Notes: a model not told the origin generated them from the sequence alone. 13,648 nucleotides of DNA from DUZB01 sp964407525 (GCA_964407525.1 CAYOWC010000113.1:1-13648), one strand, 5' to 3'; positions 1 through 7,355 are shown, counted from the stretch's first letter. Numbers and translations: made by a program.

Positions 1-183
1 TAAGCGAAGACTCCGAACCTGACCCAAATCTATGCGCCTACTTACGAAAGTTATTACGTCCACGTTCCTAATCAATATGAAAGAAGAGAACCCCGGTCCT
101 TTTTTTTCTTGCCTTTTGTCCTCATCTTGCTATTGTTTCTGACAACAAGGTAATGGAAAGTCAAGAAAATATAAGGAGGAATT
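1..183. other. Leading non-coding stretch
   Basis: No convincing gene lies here. One frame stays open from the left edge to a TAA at 69-71, giving about 22 codons with no recognisable motif. It could be the tail of an upstream gene or chance. A T-run (about 100-107) follows a CCCCGG segment but I see no strong stem, so I do not call a terminator. The stretch ends in a very strong Shine-Dalgarno (AAGGAGGA, 173-180) for the gene at 184. Confidence 0.5.
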
Positions 184-504
184 ATGTACTTACCAAAAGC
201 ATACGAGAATTTTTCAAAGGATTACCCCCGTGTACTCGAAGCCTACAGGAATCTGGGGAAAGTCTGTCGTGAAGCAGGCCCTCTGGATGAAAAAACCCAG
301 GAGATGGTGAAGCTTGGCATTTCCATTGGAGCGGCTTCAAGGGGGACTGTCATGTCTTCCACACGCAAGGCACTTGCAGCCGGTGCGAGTAAAGAAGAAA
401 TTATTCATGCCGTATTGCTTGCAGTTTCCACCACGGGATTTCCAAATATGGTCGCTGCTCTTGGATGGGTAAACGAAGTCCTGGCCAAATTGGACGAAAG
501 CTGA
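184..504 (+). CDS. Carboxymuconolactone decarboxylase / AhpD-fold small protein, active-site His lost
   Basis: This 106-residue protein has the size and pattern of single-domain carboxymuconolactone decarboxylase (CMD) family proteins. The GPLDEKTQEMVKLGISIGA stretch (32-50), RKALAAGASKEEIIHAVLLA (61-80) and a C-terminal GFPNMVAALGW segment are typical of the small all-helical CMD/AhpD fold, which usually forms oligomers. In most relatives the segment before RKAL reads like GAVHSHTRKAL; here it is GTVMSSTRKAL, so both His positions (57 and 59) are Met and Ser. There is no CxxC redox pair as in AhpD, and the only cysteine is Cys28. The enzymatic role is therefore unknown. The start is fixed by AAGGAGGA at 173-180. 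It stands alone, 187 nt from the next gene, which has its own promoter candidates. The family call is firm; the function is not. Confidence 0.85.
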   Translation: MYLPKAYENFSKDYPRVLEAYRNLGKVCREAGPLDEKTQEMVKLGISIGAASRGTVMSSTRKALAAGASKEEIIHAVLLAVSTTGFPNMVAALGWVNEVLAKLDES

Positions 505-553
505 AAAGGGCTCAAACCACAATCCTAAATTTTCAGTGCACCGAATTCTTGGC

Positions 554-583
554 TTGACTTTAATTAGCCTGTTAATGTATTTT
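554..583 (+). promoter_or_regulatory. Candidate sigma-70 promoter upstream of EF-G
   Basis: A near-consensus -35 TTGACT (554-559) is followed after 18 nt by TATTTT (578-583), or after 17 nt by TGTATT (577-582). Each -10 choice matches four of six consensus bases. The predicted start would leave a leader of about 100 nt. This is pattern recognition only. Confidence 0.4.
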
Positions 584-636
584 TACGGTTTTCACTCTGT
601 TTGTCATGGGCAATGGGGAAATGGAACACATTAAAA

Positions 637-664
637 TTGCTGCAAATAATGTGGTTTATAAAAT
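637..664 (+). promoter_or_regulatory. Second candidate promoter close to EF-G start
   Basis: TTGCTG (637-642), a 16-nt spacer and TAAAAT (659-664) form a weak -35 with a good -10. Transcription would begin near 671 and give a leader of about 20 nt carrying the Shine-Dalgarno AAAGGA at 679-684. It could act alone or with the upstream candidate. Confidence 0.3.
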
Positions 665-691
665 CTGATTTATTGACGAAAGGATCTTAGC

Positions 692-2770
692 ATGGAAAAA
701 ATGGCTGAACAACTGAGAAATGTAGCCCTGATTGCACATGGGGGCTCCGGTAAAACCTCATTGGCCGAGGCGATGCTGTTTAACGGGAAGTCCACCACGA
801 GATTGGGAAAGGTGGATGATGGCACATCAAGCTTTGATTATGAACCGGAGGAGATCAAGAGGCACAGCACCCTCAGTACGGCCTTTCACCATGCTAAATG
901 GAAAAAGAACAAGATCAATATTATTGATACTCCGGGAGACGACAACTTTCTGTCCGATACCAAATTTTCACTTGATGCGGCGGACGGAGCGGTCGTGGTT
1001 ATCAGCGCTATTTCCGGCGTAAAAGTGGGTACGGAAAAAGTATGGGCCTTTGCCAACGAACGAAATCTTCCGAGAATTATTTTCATTAACAAAATGGACC
1101 GGGAAAGGGCGGATTTTTTTAAAGTGATCGATGGGATTTCCGAGGAACTTGAGGTGAAGGCCACTCCTGTTTTTCTTCCTATTGGCGCAGAGGACGAATT
1201 CTCGGGGGTTGTAGATCTGATTAAAAAGACGGCCTATACCTATGAGCTTGATGGAAGTGGAAAGTTTTCAAAAACAGATATCCCAGCGGATATGGAGGAC
1301 GACGTTGCTGAATGGCGGGAACAGATCATTGAAAACATCGTTGAAGCCAATGATGATTTGATGGAGAAATACCTCGAAGGGGAAGAACTTTCGGACGAGG
1401 AGATAGAGGAAACCCTTTTCTCCGGGATCAAATCGGGGGAGTTAATACCCATCGTTTGCGGATCGTCCCTTCTGAATATTGGTGTGGCACAGCTGATGGA
1501 TTTGATAGTGCAAGGGCTTCCCTCCCCCTTGGAAATACTGCCAAAAGAAGGCAAGGCGTACGACAGTGATGAGATTATTGAAAGGATTCCCTCTGTGGAT
1601 TCTCCTTTTTCCGCCCTTGTTTTTAAAACTGTTGCAGATCCTTTTGCAGGCCGACTCACGATTATGAGGGTGTTTTCAGGAACCGTGGAATCTGATTCAC
1701 AGGTGTACAATCCCAATAAAGATATGAAAGAAAAGTTTGGTCAGCTCCTTGCCATCGAAGGGAAGAAGCAGCAGCCGGTTAAAGTGGCAGGGCCGGGGGA
1801 TATCGTAGCCATTGCCAAACTCAAAGAGACCACCACGGGAAACACACTCTGTTCCGCTAAGGAACCGATTGTTTACCAACTCACGCAGGGGTTGCCGGCG
1901 GTTATCTCATACGCTGTACAGGCAAAGGTCAAAGGAAGTGAAGATAAGGTCTTTACTTCTTTTGCAAAACTCCTTGAGGAAGATCCCACGTTGAAGTTGG
2001 AAAGGGACCAGACTACTGCGGAGGTGATCCTCTCCGGAACGGGCCAAATCCATCTGGAGACGGCCTGTGATAAACTGGCAAGAAAATTTGGCGTTGAGGT
2101 GAATCTGGTCCCCGTGAAAGTGCCCTACAGGGAGACGGTGAAAAAAACCGCCAAGGGAGTCGTATACAGGCATAAGAAACAATCCGGTGGAAGGGGTCAA
2201 TTCGCAGAGGTACATTTCGATGTCAGTCCGTTGCCCTCCGGATCCGGGTTCGAATTCCACGAAAATCTTACGGGAATGAATGTGCCCAGGAACTTCGTTC
2301 CCGCTGTGGAGAAAGGTCTTAACGAAACCCTTCTGACCGGTGCACTGGCCGGTTATCCCATTGTGGATCTGAAGGTGCGTTTCTATGACGGCAAATCCCA
2401 CGAAGTGGATTCTTCTGAAATGGCTTTTAAGATTGCCGCGGCCATGTGCCTCAAAAAAGGCATGAAGGAAGCCAGCCCAACTCTTCTCGAACCCATAATG
2501 AAACTGGAAATCACAGTCCCTGAAGATGTGATGGGCGACGTGATGGGTGACCTGAACAGCCGGAGGGGGAAAGTACTTGGTATGGATTCCAAAGGCAAGT
2601 ACCAGATCATTATGGCACAGGTGCCCATGGTGGAAATACTCAAATATGCCCTCGATCTGAATTCCATCTCGGGTGGACGCGGGACATTTACCATGGAACA
2701 ATCCCATTATGAAGAAGTTCCCGCACAATTGGCGGAGAAGGTAATTGCTGCGGCGCAGGAAGAGGAGTAG
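692..2770 (+). CDS. fusA: EF-G-2 type elongation factor G-like translation GTPase
   Basis: This 692-residue protein has the full EF-G architecture: G domain (about 8-280), domain II (about 300-385), domain III (about 400-475), domain IV (about 480-595, with SGGRGQFAEV) and domain V (about 600-675, ending SGGRGTFTMEQSHYEEVP). GTP-binding motifs are a P-loop AHGGSGKTS (15-23), switch I Thr60, DTPG (79-82) and NKMD (133-136). The P-loop is GGSGKTS rather than the housekeeping AHIDAGKTT, and VGTEKVW (112-118) also matches the EF-G-2 branch typified by a Thermus thermophilus paralogue. The residue after DTPG, normally the catalytic His of switch II, is Asp83. EF-G-2 proteins bind GTP and the ribosome, but their role beside canonical EF-G is not settled. 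Shine-Dalgarno AAAGGA (679-684) supports the start at 692. mogA follows 14 nt downstream, probably co-transcribed. A paralogue of housekeeping fusA is the likeliest identity. Confidence 0.93.
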   Translation: MEKMAEQLRNVALIAHGGSGKTSLAEAMLFNGKSTTRLGKVDDGTSSFDYEPEEIKRHSTLSTAFHHAKWKKNKINIIDTPGDDNFLSDTKFSLDAADGAVVVISAISGVKVGTEKVWAFANERNLPRIIFINKMDRERADFFKVIDGISEELEVKATPVFLPIGAEDEFSGVVDLIKKTAYTYELDGSGKFSKTDIPADMEDDVAEWREQIIENIVEANDDLMEKYLEGEELSDEEIEETLFSGIKSGELIPIVCGSSLLNIGVAQLMDLIVQGLPSPLEILPKEGKAYDSDEIIERIPSVDSPFSALVFKTVADPFAGRLTIMRVFSGTVESDSQVYNPNKDMKEKFGQLLAIEGKKQQPVKVAGPGDIVAIAKLKETTTGNTLCSAKEPIVYQLTQGLPAVISYAVQAKVKGSEDKVFTSFAKLLEEDPTLKLERDQTTAEVILSGTGQIHLETACDKLARKFGVEVNLVPVKVPYRETVKKTAKGVVYRHKKQSGGRGQFAEVHFDVSPLPSGSGFEFHENLTGMNVPRNFVPAVEKGLNETLLTGALAGYPIVDLKVRFYDGKSHEVDSSEMAFKIAAAMCLKKGMKEASPTLLEPIMKLEITVPEDVMGDVMGDLNSRRGKVLGMDSKGKYQIIMAQVPMVEILKYALDLNSISGGRGTFTMEQSHYEEVPAQLAEKVIAAAQEEE

Positions 2771-2784
2771 ATCAGGGGGGAAGA

Positions 2785-3300
2785 ATGCAGAAAGGTTTTC
2801 TGTCGGGGGTACTGACTATAAGTGATAAAGGATCTGTCGGTCTTCGCGAAGATGAAAGTGGGAAGATAGCTGTCGATTTACTGAAGACCGGCGGTTTTCA
2901 AGTTGCTAAAAAAGGGATCGTTCCTGACGACAAGAAGAAGATCTCCGATGTCATTATTCAATGGGTTGATCAAGATGGGCTTTCGCTTGTTGTTACTTCC
3001 GGAGGCACCGGCCTCAGCCCCAGTGATGTGACCCCCCAGGCAATGGAAGAAATTCTTGATTACCAGATCCCCGGTATTCCAGAGGCCATGCGCGCAGCGA
3101 GCCTTTTGAAAACCCCCCATGCCATGATCTCAAGGGCCATGGCAGGGGTCAGGGGGACGTCCCTTATCATTAATTTGCCGGGCAGCCCGGGAGGTGTAAG
3201 AGATAACCTTTCCGTAGTTCTGCCCGCCCTCGAACATGCTCTTATGAAATTGAATGGTGATCCGTCGGATTGTGCGGCTATTCACGAAAAGACGACATAA
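2785..3300 (+). CDS. mog: MogA/MoaB-family molybdopterin adenylyltransferase
   Basis: This 171-residue cytoplasmic protein belongs to the MogA/MoaB family. These enzymes adenylylate molybdopterin with ATP, producing the MPT-AMP intermediate into which MoeA inserts molybdate. Visible motifs are LTISDKGS (10-17), an Asp pair (48-49), the nucleotide-binding loop TSGGTG (71-76), SDVTPQA (80-86), PGIPEAMR (96-103) and LPGSPGGV (131-138). Length and motifs match complete MogA; the DVTPQA motif and C-terminal PGSPGG loop favour the catalytic Mog/MoaB group. It starts 14 nt after the EF-G stop behind a G-rich Shine-Dalgarno (about 2775-2781), indicating one transcript. No other cofactor gene lies nearby, so the rest of the pathway must be elsewhere. 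Its users are not in this window, though YedF at the right end also hints at Mo/Se redox enzymes. Confidence 0.93.
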   Translation: MQKGFLSGVLTISDKGSVGLREDESGKIAVDLLKTGGFQVAKKGIVPDDKKKISDVIIQWVDQDGLSLVVTSGGTGLSPSDVTPQAMEEILDYQIPGIPEAMRAASLLKTPHAMISRAMAGVRGTSLIINLPGSPGGVRDNLSVVLPALEHALMKLNGDPSDCAAIHEKTT

Positions 3301-3371
3301 CCCAAGCTGGAGGATCCGAAACCAAATAGGCTCAGTCAAGTGTCGGGCAGGGAAAAGTTGAGGATTTAATC

Positions 3372-3716
3372 ATGGAACTCAAGGCTTTCGAGAGATCGGC
3401 CGGGAGGGTTTTTGTGGTCGAAGTCCCGGAGAGACTGGAAGTGAATATTTCCGACAAATTCAGGGCTGAAATGAATGCGCTGGTGGATGGCGGAAATTTC
3501 CAAATTGTTATTGATTTGAAAAAGACGGAATTCATGGATTCCAGCGGCTTGGGCGCCTTGGTGTCGCGCATAGCCGTTATGAGATCCAACGGCGGAGATG
3601 TCCGTCTGGCATCGGCTTCACAATCTGTTATGAACCTCCTCCAGGTTACCCATCTTGACCGGGTATTCAAATGCTTCGATGACATAGAATCCGCGGTTTC
3701 CAGTTTTTCTCCTTAA
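3372..3716 (+). CDS. STAS-domain anti-sigma factor antagonist (SpoIIAA/RsbV-like)
   Basis: This 114-residue protein is a single STAS domain. The hallmark is VIDLKKTEFMDSSGLGALVS (46-65), where Ser57, the first Ser after Asp, aligns with the phosphorylated Ser58 of Bacillus SpoIIAA. The following GGDVRLASASQSVMNLL segment and length are also typical. Family members bind a serine-kinase anti-sigma factor (SpoIIAB/RsbW type) and release it from its sigma factor; phosphorylation of this Ser switches binding off. No kinase, phosphatase or sigma factor gene is adjacent, so the partner is encoded elsewhere or the domain serves another switch. The start is supported by GAGG at 3360-3363. It lies 71 nt after mog and 75 nt before the phosphorylase gene, so it could be in the same transcript, but a separate promoter cannot be excluded. 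Confidence 0.9.
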   Translation: MELKAFERSAGRVFVVEVPERLEVNISDKFRAEMNALVDGGNFQIVIDLKKTEFMDSSGLGALVSRIAVMRSNGGDVRLASASQSVMNLLQVTHLDRVFKCFDDIESAVSSFSP

Positions 3717-3744
3717 TGAGAAGTGTGACCAATGGGTTTTATCC

Positions 3745-3756
3745 CAGAGGCCTCTG
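3745..3756. repeat. Perfect 12-nt palindrome before the GH13 gene
   Basis: CAGAGGCCTCTG is its own reverse complement. It lies between the STAS and GH13 genes and is followed by a short T-rich run (3758-3766). A hairpin would have only four base pairs around a GGCC loop, so it is a poor terminator. A protein binding site is possible, as is chance. Confidence 0.4.
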
Positions 3757-3791
3757 ATTTCTTTTTAGGGATTTTGAAAATAGGAGGGTAG

Positions 3792-5669
3792 ATGTCGAGC
3801 AACGACAAAGCCGACCAGAAACCTTTTAACAACCCTTCGCGCTTCCTTCACTTACTGGAACCTGACTACGACCGCGAGATATACCGCCTTCCGGAAGAAT
3901 ACGCAAAAAAAATTCGAGACAAACTCATATTCCTTTATGGGAAAAAAGAGGCAAACGGATGCTTTGATGAACTCGAAAGGATCATGAAGGTTTACCATGC
4001 CTACAAGACTCCTGAAATGATTGAGCAGGACGTGGGGTTTGATCCTTCCAGGCGTTTTACTGAAAAAGATGTCATTCTGATTACCTATGGAGACCTGATC
4101 CGATCCCCGGGTCAGAAGCCTTTAGAGATCCTGGCTGATTTTTGCAGGAGATATCTTAGAGGGGCCATTAATACATTGCACATCCTTCCGTTCTTCCCTT
4201 ATTCCTCCGATCGGGGGTTTTCTGTTACCGATTTTGAAGAGGTTGACCCCAAACTGGGCACATGGGAAGATATCAGCGACCTCAAGGCGTACGCCAGGCT
4301 TATGTTTGATGGGGTGTTTAACCATGTTTCTTCAAAAAGCCGATGGTTTCAAGAGTTCTTGAACGGCAACGAATATTTTCAATATTTCTTTATCGTTTTT
4401 AATACCAAAAATGCTATTTCTCCCGATTACCTGGAATTAATTGTGCGCCCGAGGACCTCGGATCTTTTGTCTACCTACAGCACGATTAACGGTCCCCGTT
4501 CAGTGTGGACAACGTTCAGTAAGGATCAGGTAGACCTTAACTTTAAAAACCCCAGGGTATTTCTGAAGATGGCTGAAATACTGCTCACGTATGTTCGAAG
4601 GGGTGCGGATATGGTCCGGCTGGATGCCATAACCTACCTCTGGGCTGAATTGGGGACTTGCTGCGCACACCTGGAACAGACCCATACCATTATCAAACTT
4701 TTCAGGGATATCCTCGATGCGGTTGCACCCTCCGTGGCGTTGATTTCCGAAACCAACGTTCCTCATGACGAAAACATCCAATATTTCGGAAATGGCAGCG
4801 ACGAAGCACAGATGGTTTACAATTTTGCTCTCCCTCCCCTGATTCTTCATACGTTTCAGACAGAATCTTCCGACCGTTTGACGACCTGGGCCGCCGGTTT
4901 GGATAAAGTTTCCGATACTGCAACCTATTTCAATATCCTTGATTCCCACGATGGGATAGGGGTGATGGGAGCAAAAGATATCCTGACCAATGAAGAAATT
5001 GAGATGATGGCCCTCAAGGTCCTGGAGCATGGTGGATTCATTTCTTATAAGGACAACGGCGACGGAACAGTGAGTCCTTATGAACTGAATTCTACATGGT
5101 ACAGCGCTCTGAACAGGGAAGATTGCGGTGAAAGTTCCGATTTGAAGATGGTTCGTTTTCTCGCCTCCAGATCGATCGCCCTGGTTATGATGGGCGTCCC
5201 GGGGATCTATCTGCACGGCCTGTTTGGTTCAAAAAACGATGCCGACGCTGTGCTTGAAGATGGCCAGACAAGGAGCATCAACAGACGGACCATTGACAGG
5301 GATAGTGTTTACAGGGAACTGGCGGACAACACCAGCTCCATGTACAAAATTGCGTATCATATGGGTGAGATGATTGAGAAACGGATAGGTGAGAAAGCCT
5401 TTCACCCCAATGCGCCCCAACAGATTCTATTTGTTTCCGATGCCGTTTTTGCTCTGGTTCGAACCTCCGCCGATGGAGAGGAAACGATCCTTTGTATTAC
5501 AAATATTACCTCTCAACCGCAGAAACTGAAGATAGACACTTCTGACGTGGGTTTGGCTGGTAACCTTTGGGATGATGTCCTTTCAGAAGATTCATTCAAC
5601 TCCGAAAACGGAGACCTTTTTCTTGACCTGAAACCATATCATATTCTATGGTTGAAGAGAGATTGCTGA
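3792..5669 (+). CDS. GH13_18 sugar phosphorylase, glucosylglycerate phosphorylase-like
   Basis: This 625-residue protein is an alpha-amylase-fold phosphorylase of the sucrose phosphorylase group. These enzymes cleave alpha-glucosides with phosphate, giving alpha-glucose 1-phosphate. Landmarks are ITYGDLIRSPG (97-107), LHILPFFPYSSDRGFSV (129-145) and MFDGVFNHVSS (171-181). The nucleophile is Asp278 in MVRLDAITYLW, the acid/base Glu320 in ISETNVPH, and the stabiliser Asp387 in DSHDGIG. Substrate-loop features DGTVSPYELN (424-433) and GQTRSINRR (491-499) resemble the glucosylglycerate phosphorylase/YcjM branch more than bifidobacterial sucrose phosphorylase, as far as I recall those sequences. 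A roughly 90-residue N-terminal part precedes the barrel. There is no signal peptide, so it acts in the cytoplasm. Shine-Dalgarno AGGAGGG (3782-3788) fixes the start. An MscS-type channel follows 100 nt later, fitting turnover of a compatible solute. Family is certain; exact substrate (glucosylglycerate, glucosylglycerol or sucrose) is inference. Confidence 0.9.
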   Translation: MSSNDKADQKPFNNPSRFLHLLEPDYDREIYRLPEEYAKKIRDKLIFLYGKKEANGCFDELERIMKVYHAYKTPEMIEQDVGFDPSRRFTEKDVILITYGDLIRSPGQKPLEILADFCRRYLRGAINTLHILPFFPYSSDRGFSVTDFEEVDPKLGTWEDISDLKAYARLMFDGVFNHVSSKSRWFQEFLNGNEYFQYFFIVFNTKNAISPDYLELIVRPRTSDLLSTYSTINGPRSVWTTFSKDQVDLNFKNPRVFLKMAEILLTYVRRGADMVRLDAITYLWAELGTCCAHLEQTHTIIKLFRDILDAVAPSVALISETNVPHDENIQYFGNGSDEAQMVYNFALPPLILHTFQTESSDRLTTWAAGLDKVSDTATYFNILDSHDGIGVMGAKDILTNEEIEMMALKVLEHGGFISYKDNGDGTVSPYELNSTWYSALNREDCGESSDLKMVRFLASRSIALVMMGVPGIYLHGLFGSKNDADAVLEDGQTRSINRRTIDRDSVYRELADNTSSMYKIAYHMGEMIEKRIGEKAFHPNAPQQILFVSDAVFALVRTSADGEETILCITNITSQPQKLKIDTSDVGLAGNLWDDVLSEDSFNSENGDLFLDLKPYHILWLKRDC

Positions 5670-5769
5670 TGCGCCAGCAAAACCCCTGTCAGAAATGGTT
5701 CTGTAAACGAAGACGTTGCAGGATGGATACTCTATGTGTTTTGAAGCCTGATGGCAAAGGAGTTGTCGT

Positions 5770-6624
5770 ATGAGTGTACTTTCTTCCGGCATGAGCGACT
5801 ATGTAGACCAGATCAGTCAAATTGGAGGAACATTGGGCCCCATGGTCGTAAAAGGGACGATCCTTCTTTTGATCGTGTTGCTCCTGGTCAAATTCCTGGG
5901 AAAATTTGTGTCATCGCTTCTCATCAAGGTGGGCATGCCGGAGCGGAAGGCGGCTTATTCAGTCACAGGCCTGCACATCCTGGTCCTGTTGATTGGAGCT
6001 TTGGTGGTGCTGAATCTTGTCGGTTTCCCTGGGGCTCTCCTTTTCCGTGTCATTATGCTGATCGTTCTGATTACCATTGCTTGCTACGTAATTGTGAAGC
6101 CTTATATCCCTCAACTCCCTTTTAAAAAGGGACAAATTATCCAGGTGGGGGATTCCGTGGGTATTGCAGATATGATTACCGTCATGCACACACGGATTCG
6201 AACTTTCGATGGTAAGGTGATCTTTATCCCCAACCATCAAATCCTTAATAATACGGTAACCAATTCCAGCGCCAGGCCCAATCGCAGACTGGATATTCGT
6301 TTTTTCATCGCCTTTGACCAGGATGTGAAAAAGGCCATGGAGTTGGTGACGGAAATTTTAAAAGAAGACGAAAAAGTCCTGGAGAAGCCGGCGCCGCGTG
6401 TCGTCATTGACAAGTTTGAACCAGGGTATATGAATATGTTGGCTCGTTTCTGGGTGGTAAGAAAGAATGCTCTTACGGGCCGCTGGGGGCTGAATGAGAA
6501 AATCAAGATAAAACTGGATGAAGCAGGGATCAAGATGGCTTCTCCCAGGATGGACATTAGCTGCGAAACGGGATCGGAGGGTGTGCCTTTTTCAGAAGAC
6601 CCGGTAGAGGGTCCCGAGAAATAA
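5770..6624 (+). CDS. MscS-family small-conductance mechanosensitive channel, atypical pore helix
   Basis: This 284-residue inner-membrane protein has three predicted helices (about 23-45, 63-85 and 86-113). The MscS beta domain follows (about 117-167), with KKGQIIQVGDSVGIADMI, RTFDGKVIFIPN (144-155) and an NNTVTNSS close. An alpha/beta C-terminal domain (about 172-262) completes the cytoplasmic cage. Such channels open under membrane tension and vent small solutes during osmotic downshock. The beta domain is a clear match. The pore-lining third helix is not typical: it lacks the regular Gly/Ala pattern of E. coli MscS and instead reads as bulky Leu/Ile/Val with a KPYIPQLPF exit. Shine-Dalgarno AAAGGAG (5757-5762) supports the start; Met8 is a less likely alternative. 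It lies 100 nt after the phosphorylase gene and ends facing the minus-strand operon. Family is firm; gating behaviour is uncertain. Confidence 0.9.
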   Translation: MSVLSSGMSDYVDQISQIGGTLGPMVVKGTILLLIVLLLVKFLGKFVSSLLIKVGMPERKAAYSVTGLHILVLLIGALVVLNLVGFPGALLFRVIMLIVLITIACYVIVKPYIPQLPFKKGQIIQVGDSVGIADMITVMHTRIRTFDGKVIFIPNHQILNNTVTNSSARPNRRLDIRFFIAFDQDVKKAMELVTEILKEDEKVLEKPAPRVVIDKFEPGYMNMLARFWVVRKNALTGRWGLNEKIKIKLDEAGIKMASPRMDISCETGSEGVPFSEDPVEGPEK

Positions 6625-6740
6625 GTGGTTTCTTTCAATATGGAAAACTGGGGCACATGGGACCCGGATATCTACTCTCCACCGCACTGATCCGAATGTG
6701 AATATCCCCTTTATGTAGGACCTAACGGGATAAACATGAA
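6625..6740. other. Convergent intergenic region, no clear terminator
   Basis: This 116-nt gap lies between the ends of the MscS gene and the minus-strand membrane protein gene. A 7-bp inverted repeat pairs GGGTCCC (6609-6615, inside the MscS 3' end) with GGGACCC (6659-6665). The 43-nt loop and lack of a T-run make an intrinsic terminator doubtful. Nothing else is recognisable. Confidence 0.4.
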
Positions 6741-7355
6741 CTAGAGTTTGCGGACCTTTTTCCCGTCGTCAAAGATGGCTCGATAAGCAACGGTGAGAAT
6801 ACAAGCCTGTAAGGGGGCCGTGACGACGATGCCGATCCCGAAAAGGATGCCTCCGATACTTCCGATGACGCTTGCAACGGCCGACACACTGAGGAAAGAC
6901 CAGAAATTGCTTTTCACCGTTTGAAAACTGGTCATTGAAGCACTCCAAAAATCCATGTTGCGATCTACAATAAGGAAAGGCCCAAACATCAGAAATGCCT
7001 GTGCGGCATAAACAAAGAACATCGCTACCAGTTGTCCAACACCCGGTATGAAAAGAAGGCTCAGAGCGCCTGCCGAGACGGCGATTCCCCAGCCAATCAC
7101 AAAAATAACAGAGTTGATGAAAAAACCAAAACCTTTGAAAATAAGGGGGATATCTGGTTTCGGTTCCCGTTTGTTCTGTAATCTCAACGTGATGATGAGT
7201 ACACCTGAAAGCATGGGGCCTACAAGAATACCCGCACTTGCTACGCCCAGGGCCAGGGCGATGAGCGAAGCAGGAACCAGGATCGCGATATTTTCCTTGT
7301 ACAGTTGAAAGCCTTTTTCAAACCAGGTACTTAAATGAACCTGCGGGGGTTCCAT
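6741..7355 (-). CDS. Multi-pass membrane protein of unknown function
   Basis: This 204-residue protein is mostly hydrophobic, with about five predicted membrane segments (roughly 23-57, possibly two, then 78-100, 104-128, 151-178 and 178-194). The pattern of an amphipathic lead helix, a segment FWSASMTSFQTVKSNFWSFL (136-155) and a closing TAPLQACILTVAYRAIF resembles broad families of small bacterial membrane proteins such as DUF975-like proteins. I cannot assign a specific family or function. The start overlaps the end of the RluA-type gene by 25 nt (7331-7355). It has its own Shine-Dalgarno (AAAGGAGG, minus strand, 7362-7369), so it is the last gene of the cyclase-RluA operon. The charged tail DDGKKVRKL is probably cytoplasmic. 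The gene is convincing; the role is unknown. Confidence 0.8.
   Translation of the reverse strand: MEPPQVHLSTWFEKGFQLYKENIAILVPASLIALALGVASAGILVGPMLSGVLIITLRLQNKREPKPDIPLIFKGFGFFINSVIFVIGWGIAVSAGALSLLFIPGVGQLVAMFFVYAAQAFLMFGPFLIVDRNMDFWSASMTSFQTVKSNFWSFLSVSAVASVIGSIGGILFGIGIVVTAPLQACILTVAYRAIFDDGKKVRKL

Larger units (their letters stand above)
505..691. other. Intergenic region with promoter candidates for the EF-G gene
   Basis: This 187-nt AT-rich gap has no plausible gene. Two plus-strand sigma-70-like candidates are visible, at 554-583 and 637-664, and are listed separately. I see no clear terminator for the preceding gene. Confidence 0.5.

Noticed and set aside
3..71. Frame open from the left edge to a TAA, possible 3' end of an upstream gene
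   Set aside because: Only about 22 codons with no motif; an open stretch this short is common by chance.
1907..2728. 273-residue open frame antisense to EF-G
   Set aside because: It lies entirely opposite a conserved coding region, has His/Phe/Gly-rich shadow composition and no ribosome site.
3745..3770. CAGAGGCCTCTG plus T-rich tail as a terminator after the STAS gene
   Set aside because: A usable hairpin would have only four base pairs, so I kept it as a palindrome only.
4500..5216. 238-residue open frame antisense to the phosphorylase gene
   Set aside because: It covers the catalytic region of a clearly conserved gene and has no recognisable domain.
6609..6665. GGGTCCC/GGGACCC inverted pair as a terminator between convergent genes
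   Set aside because: The 43-nt loop and missing T-run make a functional intrinsic terminator unlikely.
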